Positions 1 through 6,634 of a stretch of 15,737 bases of DNA are shown here, one piece after another (within the stretch, counting starts at the first letter, position 1; each line of letters begins with the position of its first letter). The translations under genes and the position numbers were made by a program. Source of the DNA: an uncultured Verrucomicrobia subdivision 3 bacterium (GTDB taxonomy: Bacteria; Verrucomicrobiota; Verrucomicrobiia; Limisphaerales; UBA11358). The DNA is taken from positions 1 to 15,737 of the forward strand of contig CAIOUK010000090.1 of NCBI GenBank assembly GCA_903861445.1, read 5' to 3'. The notes beneath the pieces are model-generated. The model did no database searches. It was not told where the DNA came from and was given only the letters and a program-made list of their open reading frames with translations.

Positions 1-400
1 GCTCACCCAACGTCTCAACTGGCACACGCTCGTGCTGGATACTCAAGTGGAGAAGCTCAAGCTGCTGCCGCGCGGCACGCCGGAAAAAAATGCCACCGAA
101 TATTTCTTCTCCTCGGACATGGAGACCTTTGTGAATCAAGCTTCGGCGGAATTTGATTTTGTCATCGTGGACACGCCGCCCGTGATGGCTGCCGACGATG
201 CCGCGAGCCTCGCGCCGCGCATGGATGGCGTCTTGTTTGTCGTCCGTGCCGAAGCCACCTCCGCCCGCATTGCGCGTGCCGCCATCAACCTGCTGGTGCA
301 GCGCAAGGCGCGCGTGCTTGGCCTCGTGCTCAATTCCGTCCGTCCCGGCGCCAACGACTATCACGATTACGTCCGCTACAAAGATTACTACGCGGAATAA
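1..400 (+). CDS. BY-type tyrosine kinase / polysaccharide export ATPase, C-terminal part (5' end outside the window)
   Basis: The reading frame is open from base 2 and encodes the last 132 residues of a CpsD/CapB/Wzc-type bacterial tyrosine autokinase, which controls polysaccharide polymerisation and export at the inner membrane. The Walker B-type strand VIVDTPP is visible, followed by the conserved DGVLFVVRA and LGLVLNSV segments that end these P-loop domains. The Walker A motif and any Wzz-type membrane domain must lie upstream of base 1. The C-terminus carries a tyrosine cluster (YHDYVRYKDYY, five Tyr in 11 residues), which is the usual autophosphorylation tail of the family. The NusG-like gene starts 10 nt after its stop, which fits one exopolysaccharide operon. 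The frame also offers a GTG at 32, but that would be internal to the domain. A MinD/ParA-like relative is less likely because of the Tyr tail. Confidence 0.88.
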   Translation, partial: LTQRLNWHTLVLDTQVEKLKLLPRGTPEKNATEYFFSSDMETFVNQASAEFDFVIVDTPPVMAADDAASLAPRMDGVLFVVRAEATSARIARAAINLLVQRKARVLGLVLNSVRPGANDYHDYVRYKDYYAE

Positions 401-410
401 TCCGTCTGCC

Positions 411-962
411 ATGTCGTCCGTCACTCCGGAAACCGCGCCTGTTCGGGAATGGTTTTGCCTGCGTTCGCAACCCAAGCACGAACACATCGCCGCCGCGCAT
501 TTGCGGCAACTGGCCGGCGTCGAAGTTTTTCTCCCGCGCATCCGCTTCAAGCGCGCGACCCGGCGCGGCGCGGTCTGGACCACCGAAGCCCTGTTTCCCG
601 GCTATCTGTTCGCCTGTTTTGGCTGGCCGGAGGAATTGCGCGCAGTGCAGGCGGCGCGCGGGGTCGGCGGTGTGGTTCATTTTGGCGATCGCTGGCCCAT
701 CATCGCCGCCGAGACCATCGGCGAATTACGTGCTGCGTTGGGCGAAGCGGAATTGCACACGGTGGACGATGCGCTGGTGGCGGGCGAAATCGTGCGCGTG
801 GCCGAAGGCAGTCTGCGCGGGGCGCTGGCGGTCGTCGCTCAAGTGCGCTCGGGGCGGCAGCGCGTTGCGGTGCTGATGGATTTTCTGGGCCGCCAGACGA
901 CGGTGGAATTTCCCGCGTCCGCGCTCGTGCGGGAAAAAAACGGGCGCTCGACCATTTTATAA
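411..962 (+). CDS. NusG/RfaH-like specialised transcription antiterminator
   Basis: This 183-residue protein has the layout of a NusG paralogue. An NGN domain occupies about residues 12-105, with REWFCLRSQPKHE at the start, the VEVFLPRIRFKR segment and the FPGYLFA motif. A KOW-like C-terminal domain occupies about residues 122-175 (VAGEIVRVAEGSLRGALAVV, then VLMDFLGRQTTVEF). Family members bind RNA polymerase and suppress pausing or termination. Operon-specific versions (RfaH, UpxY, LoaP) act on long polysaccharide operons, and the position next to a BY-kinase and a polymerase supports that role. The housekeeping nusG would instead be expected beside secE and rplK. The ATG at 411 is chosen because it follows the kinase stop by 10 nt and sits just before the NGN domain; the longer frame from 198 would overlap the kinase. 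Confidence 0.86.
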   Translation: MSSVTPETAPVREWFCLRSQPKHEHIAAAHLRQLAGVEVFLPRIRFKRATRRGAVWTTEALFPGYLFACFGWPEELRAVQAARGVGGVVHFGDRWPIIAAETIGELRAALGEAELHTVDDALVAGEIVRVAEGSLRGALAVVAQVRSGRQRVAVLMDFLGRQTTVEFPASALVREKNGRSTIL

Positions 963-973
963 AAATCCAGCGT

Positions 974-999
974 CGCAAAATTCTTTCAAAAATTTCGCG
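974..999. terminator. weak AT-rich hairpin between convergent genes
   Basis: Nine-base arms CGCAAAATT and AATTTCGCG, with one mismatch, flank an 8-nt loop just downstream of the NusG-like gene and just beyond the stop of the convergent polymerase gene. The perfect palindrome TTGAATTCAA at 1006-1015 covers the polymerase stop. The position fits a bidirectional terminator, but the GC content is low and there is no clean T-run. Confidence 0.3.
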
Positions 1000-1011
1000 G
1001 ACAAGTTGAAT

Positions 1012-2574
1012 TCAAGTTTCCGCCCGGCGAGATTTTTCCTGCGGTTTTTTCAACTGGGGACGTTTCACCGCGCCTGCCGCCATCAGCCACGCGGCGATGA
1101 GCAAAAACAGAAAAATGATGGAGTGGATTTGGAACGGGAAATCGTAGCGGGCGTGGACGAGGCAGCCGGTGAGCGCCAGCCCCGCCGTGATGAGCAAACG
1201 GCGTGGCGCGTGCCAGCCGGCCACCACGATGCAGACCAGCGCGGCGAGGATGAGCGTGAAGCCCACCCAGCCGAAAGTGATGAGCGTTTCGAGCCAGTCG
1301 TTGTGCAATTGATCCGGCCAGTAAGTCAGGTTGGAGATGCGATAAAGTTGGAACACGGTGCCGAAACTGCCCGGCCCCACGCCGAAGACCGGATAATCCG
1401 CCGCCATCGGCCGCGCATCGGCATACATTTGTTCGCGCCCGGAAAAACCTTCATTCAGTTGGTTCATGCGCGGTGACAATTCTTTCCAGCCGAAATAACC
1501 ACCGAGCGCGGCCACGACCCCAAGAAAGATCAAGACCAGCCAGAAATATTTTTTCAGGCGTCGCAAACTGTCCGGATGCTTGGCGGCAGCGGAAGATTCT
1601 ATCGCCAGAAAAATTACAACCAGCAACCCGAGCAATCCCGCCGTCACCAGCGCGCCGCCGCGGCTCGTGGAAATGATCGGACACGCCGCCAGAATGGCGG
1701 CGAATGCGGGCAGCAGATGGATTCTGCCGCCGTGTCGCCGGAGCAGCCACCAGCCGCCGAGCAGCATCGGCCAGAGCAGGTTGAAATACTGTGCGGCATT
1801 GGCGCGGTAAGCGTAGGGACCGAATTGAGTTTCGCCTTCGGGATTGACGACGGGTTGAAGGATGAACAGCAGTTTGCTCGAACCGCTGGCGCGTTGCACG
1901 ATGGCTTCGAGGCCGAGCGCCGTGCCGCTGATGGCCAGCACCCAAAGCAGTTGCCGCATCCGGCCATTGAGTCGTGGGTTGGCAGCTTCCTTGCCGTTCG
2001 GATGGAAGGTTTTTTCTTCCGTCTCGGTTTTGCCCAACAGCCAGTCGCGGATGCTCCAGAACGCGGCGGCGAGGCCGAGGTAACTCCAAAACCAAAACCA
2101 GGTGCGGTGGGCATCAAAGCTGTGCGGCAGCCAGTTCAGATGCGGTTGATAAAGAAAAATCCGGCGGACCGGATCGTAAGTGGCGGCGCAGTTCCACGCG
2201 CTGACGAGGCAAAACAGCAGCAGCGCCAGCGTGAGCCAGCCGAGCAGGGCGGTGGCGCGTTGTGCGGACGTGCGGCGTGAAGATTTATTTTCTGTGGCCG
2301 CGACATCCCAGCGGGGCAAGGGACATTGTTTGATTTTGCGGATGAAAAGTTTGACCAGCAACAGCGTGCCGAGAACGTAGGCGGCGTAGTTCATCAGCCA
2401 GATCGTGGATGGCGGCGTGGTGCCAAACGCCCACGGGCCGAAGACGACCATCAGCAAAATCAGCGTGCCGCTGGCGTCGTCGCACAACCGGTAAACCGGC
2501 ACATCGCTCGCGCGCACTCGCAGGAAAAGATTGGGCACATCCGCAAAATGTGCGGAATTGCCGCGGCTTTTCAA
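1012..2574 (-). CDS. O-antigen ligase / exopolysaccharide polymerase-like membrane protein (Wzy/WaaL superfamily)
   Basis: The 520-residue protein is mostly hydrophobic, with about ten or more predicted membrane segments (for example near residues 37-50, 59-77, 108-123, 160-175, 285-300, 310-325, 343-360, 432-452 and 485-500). Two signatures typical of the Wzy_C/O-antigen ligase family are present: the FGVGPGSFGTVFQLY segment (about 397-411) and DQLHNDWLETLITFGWVG (about 421-438), whose His-Asn pair sits in the large periplasmic loop. TSRGGAL (about 303-309) is also family-like. It probably joins or polymerises lipid-linked glycan units on the periplasmic side, in keeping with the kinase and antiterminator next to it. 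The gene is convergent to the NusG-like gene. The start is uncertain: there is no ATG before residue 42, and the options are TTG at 2574 or GTG codons at 2538 and 2502. Confidence 0.82.
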   Translation of the reverse strand: MKSRGNSAHFADVPNLFLRVRASDVPVYRLCDDASGTLILLMVVFGPWAFGTTPPSTIWLMNYAAYVLGTLLLVKLFIRKIKQCPLPRWDVAATENKSSRRTSAQRATALLGWLTLALLLFCLVSAWNCAATYDPVRRIFLYQPHLNWLPHSFDAHRTWFWFWSYLGLAAAFWSIRDWLLGKTETEEKTFHPNGKEAANPRLNGRMRQLLWVLAISGTALGLEAIVQRASGSSKLLFILQPVVNPEGETQFGPYAYRANAAQYFNLLWPMLLGGWWLLRRHGGRIHLLPAFAAILAACPIISTSRGGALVTAGLLGLLVVIFLAIESSAAAKHPDSLRRLKKYFWLVLIFLGVVAALGGYFGWKELSPRMNQLNEGFSGREQMYADARPMAADYPVFGVGPGSFGTVFQLYRISNLTYWPDQLHNDWLETLITFGWVGFTLILAALVCIVVAGWHAPRRLLITAGLALTGCLVHARYDFPFQIHSIIFLFLLIAAWLMAAGAVKRPQLKKPQEKSRRAET

Positions 2575-2646
2575 GCCTGAACCACGCGTGCCGACAGATT
2601 TCAGCTTGCGTTTCGCTGCGTGGGCGGAAAAACTGTCGGTTCATTT

Positions 2647-3321
2647 ATGCAAACGCAAGACGCCCCCGCTGAAATCATTTTTAAACTCTGGCCTTGGTTG
2701 GAAGCCAACCAAAAACGCCTCGCTGGCATCGCCGTGGTCATTGCCATCGCGGTCGGCATTTATTTTTTCATCGCCGAGCGCCAGACGCAGCGTGAAGTGG
2801 CAGCGGGGCAGGCGTTGACGCAATTGCTCGTCGCGCCGCCGGCCAACGCCGGTTCGGTGGCGCTGGCGAATGCGTTTGTGCAGCTGGCCGAAAAATACTC
2901 CGGCACGGCGGCGGCGGAACGCGCGGGTTTGCAGGCGGCGACGACGTTGTATGCCGCCGGCAACTACGATCAGGCGCAGGTGCAGTTTGAAAAATTAGCC
3001 TCCGCCCACGCCGCCGGGGCACTCGCAGCGACCGCTAATCTGGGGTTGGCGGCGAGTTTCGAAGCGGAGGGCAAGCTTGATCTGGCCGCTCAAAATTACC
3101 GCAAAGTGATCGCGGGTTTTGCTGATTCCGGCGAGGCGGTCACGGCAAAATTTTCCCTCGCGCGGGTTTTGGCGGCGCAGGGCAAACTCAAAGACGCGCT
3201 GAATTATTATTCGGAAGTTGAGCATGCGCCGTTGGCGGGATCGCTTGGTTCCGAGGCGGGGATGCATGCGAGGGAAATCGAGTCCCAACTGGCGGCGACA
3301 ACGCAACCGAAATTAAAATAA
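2647..3321 (+). CDS. Membrane-anchored TPR-like protein (YfgM-like domain)
   Basis: This 224-residue protein has a short cytoplasmic N-terminus, one membrane helix at about residues 25-43 (LAGIAVVIAIAVGIYFFIAE) and an Ala-rich helical periplasmic domain. Repeated helix-turn-helix units of TPR type are visible, for example AATTLYAAGNYDQAQVQFEK, NLGLAASFEAEGKLDLAAQN and FSLARVLAAQGKLKDALNYY. This layout matches the TPR_21/YfgM family, whose E. coli member is an accessory of the Sec translocon; a BamD- or CpoB-like role is the alternative. The specific function here is not shown by the sequence. The ATG at 2647 was chosen over a GTG at 2620 because it leaves 72 nt for divergent promoters and gives a normal short N-terminus. 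It ends 7 nt before ugd, so the two are likely co-transcribed. Confidence 0.75.
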   Translation: MQTQDAPAEIIFKLWPWLEANQKRLAGIAVVIAIAVGIYFFIAERQTQREVAAGQALTQLLVAPPANAGSVALANAFVQLAEKYSGTAAAERAGLQAATTLYAAGNYDQAQVQFEKLASAHAAGALAATANLGLAASFEAEGKLDLAAQNYRKVIAGFADSGEAVTAKFSLARVLAAQGKLKDALNYYSEVEHAPLAGSLGSEAGMHAREIESQLAATTQPKLK

Positions 3322-3328
3322 TTTTCCA

Positions 3329-4618
3329 ATGAAACTCTCGATCATCGGCACCGGCTACGTTGGTCTCGTCACGGGAACGTGTTTTGCGGAAGTTGGCCAT
3401 CACGTCATCTGCGTGGACAACGACGCCGCGAAGGTGAAAATGCTTCAGGCGGGCGGCATTCCGATTTACGAACCCGGCCTCGAAGAACTCGTAAAAAAGA
3501 ATGTGGCCGCCGGACGCCTCAAGTTCACCGCCAGCACCGCCGAGGGCGTGCAGAATTCCGATGTGATTTTCATTGCCGTGCCCACGCCGCCACAGCCGGA
3601 TGGTTCGGTGGATTTGAGCTACATCGAGCGCGTTGCGCGTGATATCGCGGCGGCGATGACGAGCTACAAAATCGTCGTGGACAAAAGCACCGTGCCCGTC
3701 AAGACCGGCGAAAAAGTCACCGAGACCATCAAACGCTATTGCACGGCCAAGACGGAATTTGATGTCGTCAGCAACCCCGAATTTCTCCGCGAAGGTTTTG
3801 CCGTCGGCGATTTGATGAAGCCCGACCGCGTCGTCATCGGCGTCGGTTCGCAGCGGCCCGTCGCTGCGATGACGGAAATTTATACGCCGTTCAACGCGCC
3901 GATCATCGTCACCGACATCAACTCCGCCGAACTTATCAAGCACGCGGCGAATTCTTTTCTCGCCCTGAAAATTTCCTACATCAACGCCATCGCCACCGTC
4001 TGCGAGGCGGCGGGCGCGAACGTGCAGGAAGTGGCGCAGGGCATCGGCCTCGACGAACGCATCGGACGCCGCTTCCTCAACGCCGGCATCGGTTTCGGTG
4101 GCAGTTGTTTCCCGAAGGACTTGAGTGCGTTCATTAAAATTTCTGAGCAGGTCGGCTACGAATTCAAATTGCTCAAGGAAGTCCAGCGCATCAATGCCGA
4201 CCAGATGGAACGCTTTGTCAAAAAAATCACCGACACACTCTGGGTGCTGAAGGACAAGAAAATCGGCGTGCTCGGTCTCGCGTTCAAGCAGAATACCGAC
4301 GACGTGCGCAGCTCGCCGGCGATTGATTTGTGCCAGCGGTTGCTCAAGGACGGCGCGACGTTGCGTGTGCACGATCCGAAGGCGATGGATAAGGCGAAAT
4401 CGTTCCTGCCCAACGTCACCTATGTGGACGACATGAATGCCGTGGCCGAAGGCTGTGACGCGCTTGTGGTCGCGACCGAGTGGGACGAGTTCAAACAGCT
4501 TGATCTCGCCCGCGCGAAGGCTGGGCTGACGCATCCCATCATGTTCGACGGGCGGAATTTGTTTGACCCGGCGGCGATGGAAAAACTCGGCTGGATTTAC
4601 AAAAGTGTCGGGCGCTAA
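3329..4618 (+). CDS. ugd: UDP-glucose 6-dehydrogenase
   Basis: This 429-residue enzyme oxidises UDP-glucose to UDP-glucuronate with two NAD+, supplying acidic sugars for polysaccharides. The N-terminal Rossmann motif GTGYVG is at residues 7-12, with the NAD-ribose acidic residue in ICVDND (Asp30). The catalytic cysteine is Cys260 in GFGGSCFPKD, and the central helical domain carries NSFLALKISYINA (about 208-220). The C-terminal UDP-binding domain starts near GVLGLAFKQNTDDVR and contains the conserved lysine-asparagine-type segment LAFKQNTDD. Length and order match the bacterial Ugd/TuaD family. It lies close to the exopolysaccharide genes at the start of the window, which suits a shared role. 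The ATG at 3329 follows the TPR-like gene by 7 nt with no clear ribosome binding site. Confidence 0.97.
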   Translation: MKLSIIGTGYVGLVTGTCFAEVGHHVICVDNDAAKVKMLQAGGIPIYEPGLEELVKKNVAAGRLKFTASTAEGVQNSDVIFIAVPTPPQPDGSVDLSYIERVARDIAAAMTSYKIVVDKSTVPVKTGEKVTETIKRYCTAKTEFDVVSNPEFLREGFAVGDLMKPDRVVIGVGSQRPVAAMTEIYTPFNAPIIVTDINSAELIKHAANSFLALKISYINAIATVCEAAGANVQEVAQGIGLDERIGRRFLNAGIGFGGSCFPKDLSAFIKISEQVGYEFKLLKEVQRINADQMERFVKKITDTLWVLKDKKIGVLGLAFKQNTDDVRSSPAIDLCQRLLKDGATLRVHDPKAMDKAKSFLPNVTYVDDMNAVAEGCDALVVATEWDEFKQLDLARAKAGLTHPIMFDGRNLFDPAAMEKLGWIYKSVGR

Positions 4619-5018
4619 AAAAGCCGTCGAAGTTTCCGCCGCGCTCATCTTCCGCGACGGTCAGTTGCTCATTACGCAGCGTCACGCGAACTCACACCTT
4701 GGCGGACTTTGGGAATTTCCCGGTGGCAAACGCGAGGCCGGCGAAACCTTTGAGCAATGCCTCGTCCGCGAAATCCGCGAGGAGTTGGGCGTGGAAATCT
4801 CCGTTGGCAAATTGTTTGAGGAAATCACGCACGACTATCCGGAGAAATCTGTCCACCTGAAATTTTTCATCTGCAAAATTCTTTCCGGCGAACCGCAGCC
4901 GCTGGATTGCGCGGCGGTGAAGTGGGTTGGGCAAAACGAACTCATGCAATTTGCCTTTCCCGCCGCCGACGCGCAGTTGCTCGAGAGGTTAAAAAGTCCA
5001 GATTTTTCGTGGCTCTGA
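4605..5018 (+). CDS. Nudix hydrolase, MutT-like
   Basis: The protein has 137 residues from the GTG at 4605 and contains a perfect Nudix box, G-x5-E-x7-REUxEExGU, read as GKREAGE, then TFEQCLV, then REIREELGV. The preceding GGLWEFPGGK is the characteristic MutT/8-oxo-dGTPase lead-in, and AVKWVGQNELMQFAFPAAD near the end resembles the C-terminus of MutT-type pyrophosphatases. It probably cleaves oxidised (d)NTPs, which would protect DNA and RNA from 8-oxoguanine. The substrate cannot be fixed from sequence alone. The GTG at 4605 overlaps the end of ugd by 14 nt; a TTG at 4563 would give a 14-residue extension without family resemblance. The overlap suggests translational coupling to ugd, although the functions differ. 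Confidence 0.9.
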   Translation: MSGAKKAVEVSAALIFRDGQLLITQRHANSHLGGLWEFPGGKREAGETFEQCLVREIREELGVEISVGKLFEEITHDYPEKSVHLKFFICKILSGEPQPLDCAAVKWVGQNELMQFAFPAADAQLLERLKSPDFSWL

Positions 5019-5215
5019 AAGAGGTTTTGGCGGGTTGGTTTAATCGTTGTAAAGCCGCTTGCCATTTGACTTCCAATCAGTAGAATTTTCCCGCCTGTAA
5101 GATAGTTGACCTTTCGCACATGGTGAATCTTCAAGTGAACTTGGTTCAATGATGATTTGAAACCCGGTGGTCGGGAACAGACGAAATTGGTTGGTATTGA
5201 GCGGCAAATCATCGC
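5019..5215. other. intergenic region / leader of the RRM gene
   Basis: These 197 nt lie between the Nudix gene and the RRM gene. TTGACT at 5066 and TTGACC at 5106 look like -35 boxes, but neither has a good -10 at 16-18 nt. A 10-codon frame starts at the ATG at 5120 and small inverted repeats (CAAGT..ACTTG near 5132) occur. A long 5' leader is typical of cold-induced RNA-binding protein genes, but nothing here proves it. Confidence 0.3.
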
Positions 5216-5599
5216 ATGAGCACCAAACTGTTTGTGGGAAATCTTTCCTTCAACACCACTGAAAATATGTTGCAAGAGGCGTTCGCCGCCCACGGCAACG
5301 TCGTCGAAGCGAACCTGATGATGGACCGGATGACCGGTCGTTCACGCGGTTTTGCCTTCGTCACCTACTCCACGCCCGAAGAGGCGCAGCGGGCCATCGA
5401 GGCCATGAACGGCGCGCAGATTGACGGTCGCGCGTTGACGGTCAACATCGCTCGTCCGAAGGAAGAACGTCCGCCCGGCGGTGGCGGCCGTGATCGCGGT
5501 CCGCGGCGCGAAGGCGGCGGTGGCGGCGGTTATGGTGGTGGTGGCTACGGTGGTGGCGGCAGCCGTGGCGGTGGCGGCGGTGGTCGTGACCGTTATTAA
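5216..5599 (+). CDS. Glycine-rich RRM RNA-binding protein (Rbp type)
   Basis: This 127-residue protein has one RNA recognition motif at residues 3-80. RNP2 is KLFVGNL (residues 4-10) and RNP1 is RGFAFVTY (residues 44-51), so the aromatic residues that stack on RNA bases are in place (Phe6, Phe46, Phe48). The linker is charged (RPKEERPP), and the tail at 88-127 is a low-complexity stretch of Gly with interspersed Arg and Tyr, ending RDRY, as in the cold-inducible Rbp proteins of cyanobacteria and other bacteria. It is expected to bind single-stranded RNA in the cytoplasm and to act as an RNA chaperone or regulator. The gene is followed by a strong terminator-like hairpin and then infA. The ATG at 5216 lies directly before the RRM; no Shine-Dalgarno sequence is seen. 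Confidence 0.95.
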   Translation: MSTKLFVGNLSFNTTENMLQEAFAAHGNVVEANLMMDRMTGRSRGFAFVTYSTPEEAQRAIEAMNGAQIDGRALTVNIARPKEERPPGGGGRDRGPRREGGGGGGYGGGGYGGGGSRGGGGGGRDRY

Positions 5600-5616
5600 T
5601 TTTCAAAATAATCACT

Positions 5617-5658
5617 AGCTTGGGCAGCATCCTCAAAAAATGTTGCCCAAGCTTTTTT
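5617..5658 (+). terminator. Rho-independent terminator-like hairpin between the RRM gene and infA
   Basis: The arms AGCTTGGGCAGCAT (5617-5630) and ATGTTGCCCAAGCT (5640-5653) pair over 14 positions with one G-U wobble around a 9-nt loop, followed by a run of six T (5653-5658). This is a textbook intrinsic terminator. It ends 14 nt before the infA start, which leaves no room for a promoter after it. Confidence 0.88.
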
Positions 5659-5672
5659 GCTGAAAAAGTTCA

Positions 5673-5885
5673 ATGGAAGAGCACATTGAGGTTGAGGGAA
5701 AGATTATGACCGTTCTCGCCGGGACGATGTTCCGCGTTGAACTCGACAACAAGCATCAGGTGCTGGCGACCATTTCCGGCAAGATGCGTAAACGCTTCGT
5801 GCGCCTCACCGCCGGCGACCGCGTGAAGATGGAAATGTCGCCCTACGACCTGAACAAGGCGCGCATCGTCTGGCGCATCGGCTGA
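5673..5885 (+). CDS. infA: Translation initiation factor IF-1
   Basis: The 70-residue single-OB-fold protein matches IF-1 over its full length. Conserved strings are IEVEGKI, AGTMFRVELDN, HQVLATISGKMRK, RFVRLTAGDRVKMEMSPYDL and ARIVWR. IF-1 binds the 30S A-site during initiation with IF-2 and IF-3. The upstream hairpin ends 14 nt before this ATG, so expression probably depends on read-through from the RRM gene or on a promoter overlapping the hairpin. An AATAAT hexamer at 5607-5612 could be a -10, with only a weak -35 (GTGACC at 5586, 15-nt spacing). In many bacteria infA lies in the spc ribosomal cluster; here it sits beside an RNA-binding protein gene. Confidence 0.97.
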   Translation: MEEHIEVEGKIMTVLAGTMFRVELDNKHQVLATISGKMRKRFVRLTAGDRVKMEMSPYDLNKARIVWRIG

Positions 5886-5888
5886 TTT

Positions 5889-5930
5889 TTTAGGCTTTGG
5901 GCTTTTGGTTTTGGGCTTTAGACTTCGCCC
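5889..5930 (+). repeat. degenerate heptamer tandem repeat (TTTRGGC-like)
   Basis: Five in-register 7-mers follow the infA stop: TTTAGGC, TTTGGGC, TTTTGGT, TTTGGGC, TTTAGAC. A weaker sixth, TTCGCCC, reaches to 2 nt before the ispD start. The array fills almost the whole infA-ispD gap. Copy number may vary between strains; no function is evident. Confidence 0.7.
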
Positions 5931-5932
5931 GC

Positions 5933-6616
5933 ATGATTTCCGCCATCCTCGTCGCCGCCGGCAAAGGCACGCGCATGGGCGCGAACGTGGACAAGCTCTG
6001 GCTCGAAGTCGCCGGCCGACCCGTCATCGCTCACACTTGGCGGCAGTTCAATGACGCGGCGTGCGTTGACGAAATTATTCTTGTCGTGCGCGACGGCATG
6101 CAGTCGCACTTCGCGGAACTTGCGGAAAAATTTCAATTTAAAAAGCCGTTCCGTTTCGTCGTCGGCGGCGCGGAGCGGCAGGATTCCGTCTGGAACGGCC
6201 TCGAATCGCTTTCGCCGAAAACGGAAATCGTCGCCATTCAAGATGCCGCGCGGCCTTGCACTTCGGCGCAGTTGATTGCCGACACGATTCAAGCCGCGCG
6301 TGAAACCGGAGCGGCCGTCGCCGCCCAGCAAGTCACGGATACCATCAAGGAAACGGCGGACGGCAAACTCATTTCTCGCACGGTGGACCGCTCGAAACTC
6401 TGGTCGGTGCAGACGCCGCAGACCTTTCGCGTGGAAGTCATCCGCCGCGCCATCGCCGCCGCGCGCGCCAAAAATCTTATTCTTACCGACGACACCGCTG
6501 CGTGCGAACTCATCGGCCAGCCGGTGCAACTCGTGAAATCTGCCACGCCGAATCCCAAGGTCACCGTCCCAGCGGATTTGCCATTCGTCGAATCGCTGTT
6601 GCGGGAGAGGCGTTGA
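5933..6616 (+). CDS. ispD: 2-C-methyl-D-erythritol 4-phosphate cytidylyltransferase
   Basis: This 227-residue enzyme transfers CMP from CTP to MEP, the third step of the non-mevalonate isoprenoid pathway. The N-terminal nucleotide loop AAGKGTRMG (about residues 8-16) contains Arg14, and Lys21 follows in DKLW, where the family usually has PKQ. Further conserved parts are GGAERQDSVWNGL, IQDAARP (about 102-108, usually with His in place of Gln), TVDRSKLWSVQTPQTF (about 150-165, Arg153), LTDDTAA, and NPKVTVPADL with Lys209 near the end. All expected substrate-binding Lys and Arg residues can be matched. The ATG at 5933 starts directly at the first beta strand; a TTG at 5897 would run through the heptamer repeat and is unlikely. 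The gene lies 18 nt upstream of the protease gene. Confidence 0.95.
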   Translation: MISAILVAAGKGTRMGANVDKLWLEVAGRPVIAHTWRQFNDAACVDEIILVVRDGMQSHFAELAEKFQFKKPFRFVVGGAERQDSVWNGLESLSPKTEIVAIQDAARPCTSAQLIADTIQAARETGAAVAAQQVTDTIKETADGKLISRTVDRSKLWSVQTPQTFRVEVIRRAIAAARAKNLILTDDTAACELIGQPVQLVKSATPNPKVTVPADLPFVESLLRERR

Positions 6617-6634
6617 TTGCTTCAGAATAGCGCA

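Noticed and set aside
1756..1772. CGCCGAGCAGCATCGGCC resembling the 24-nt repeat unit
   Set aside because: Only part of the stem matches, there is no inverted partner, and it encodes a normal stretch of the polymerase; likely chance.
3188..4648. 486-residue open frame opposite ugd
   Set aside because: Long antisense frames are common in GC-rich genes. The ugd frame has every family motif, while this one is His/Arg/Asp-rich without any motif.
5066..5103. Possible sigma70 promoter (TTGACT with TAGAAT or TAAGAT) for the RRM gene
   Set aside because: The spacings are 9 and 26 nt, outside the usable range.
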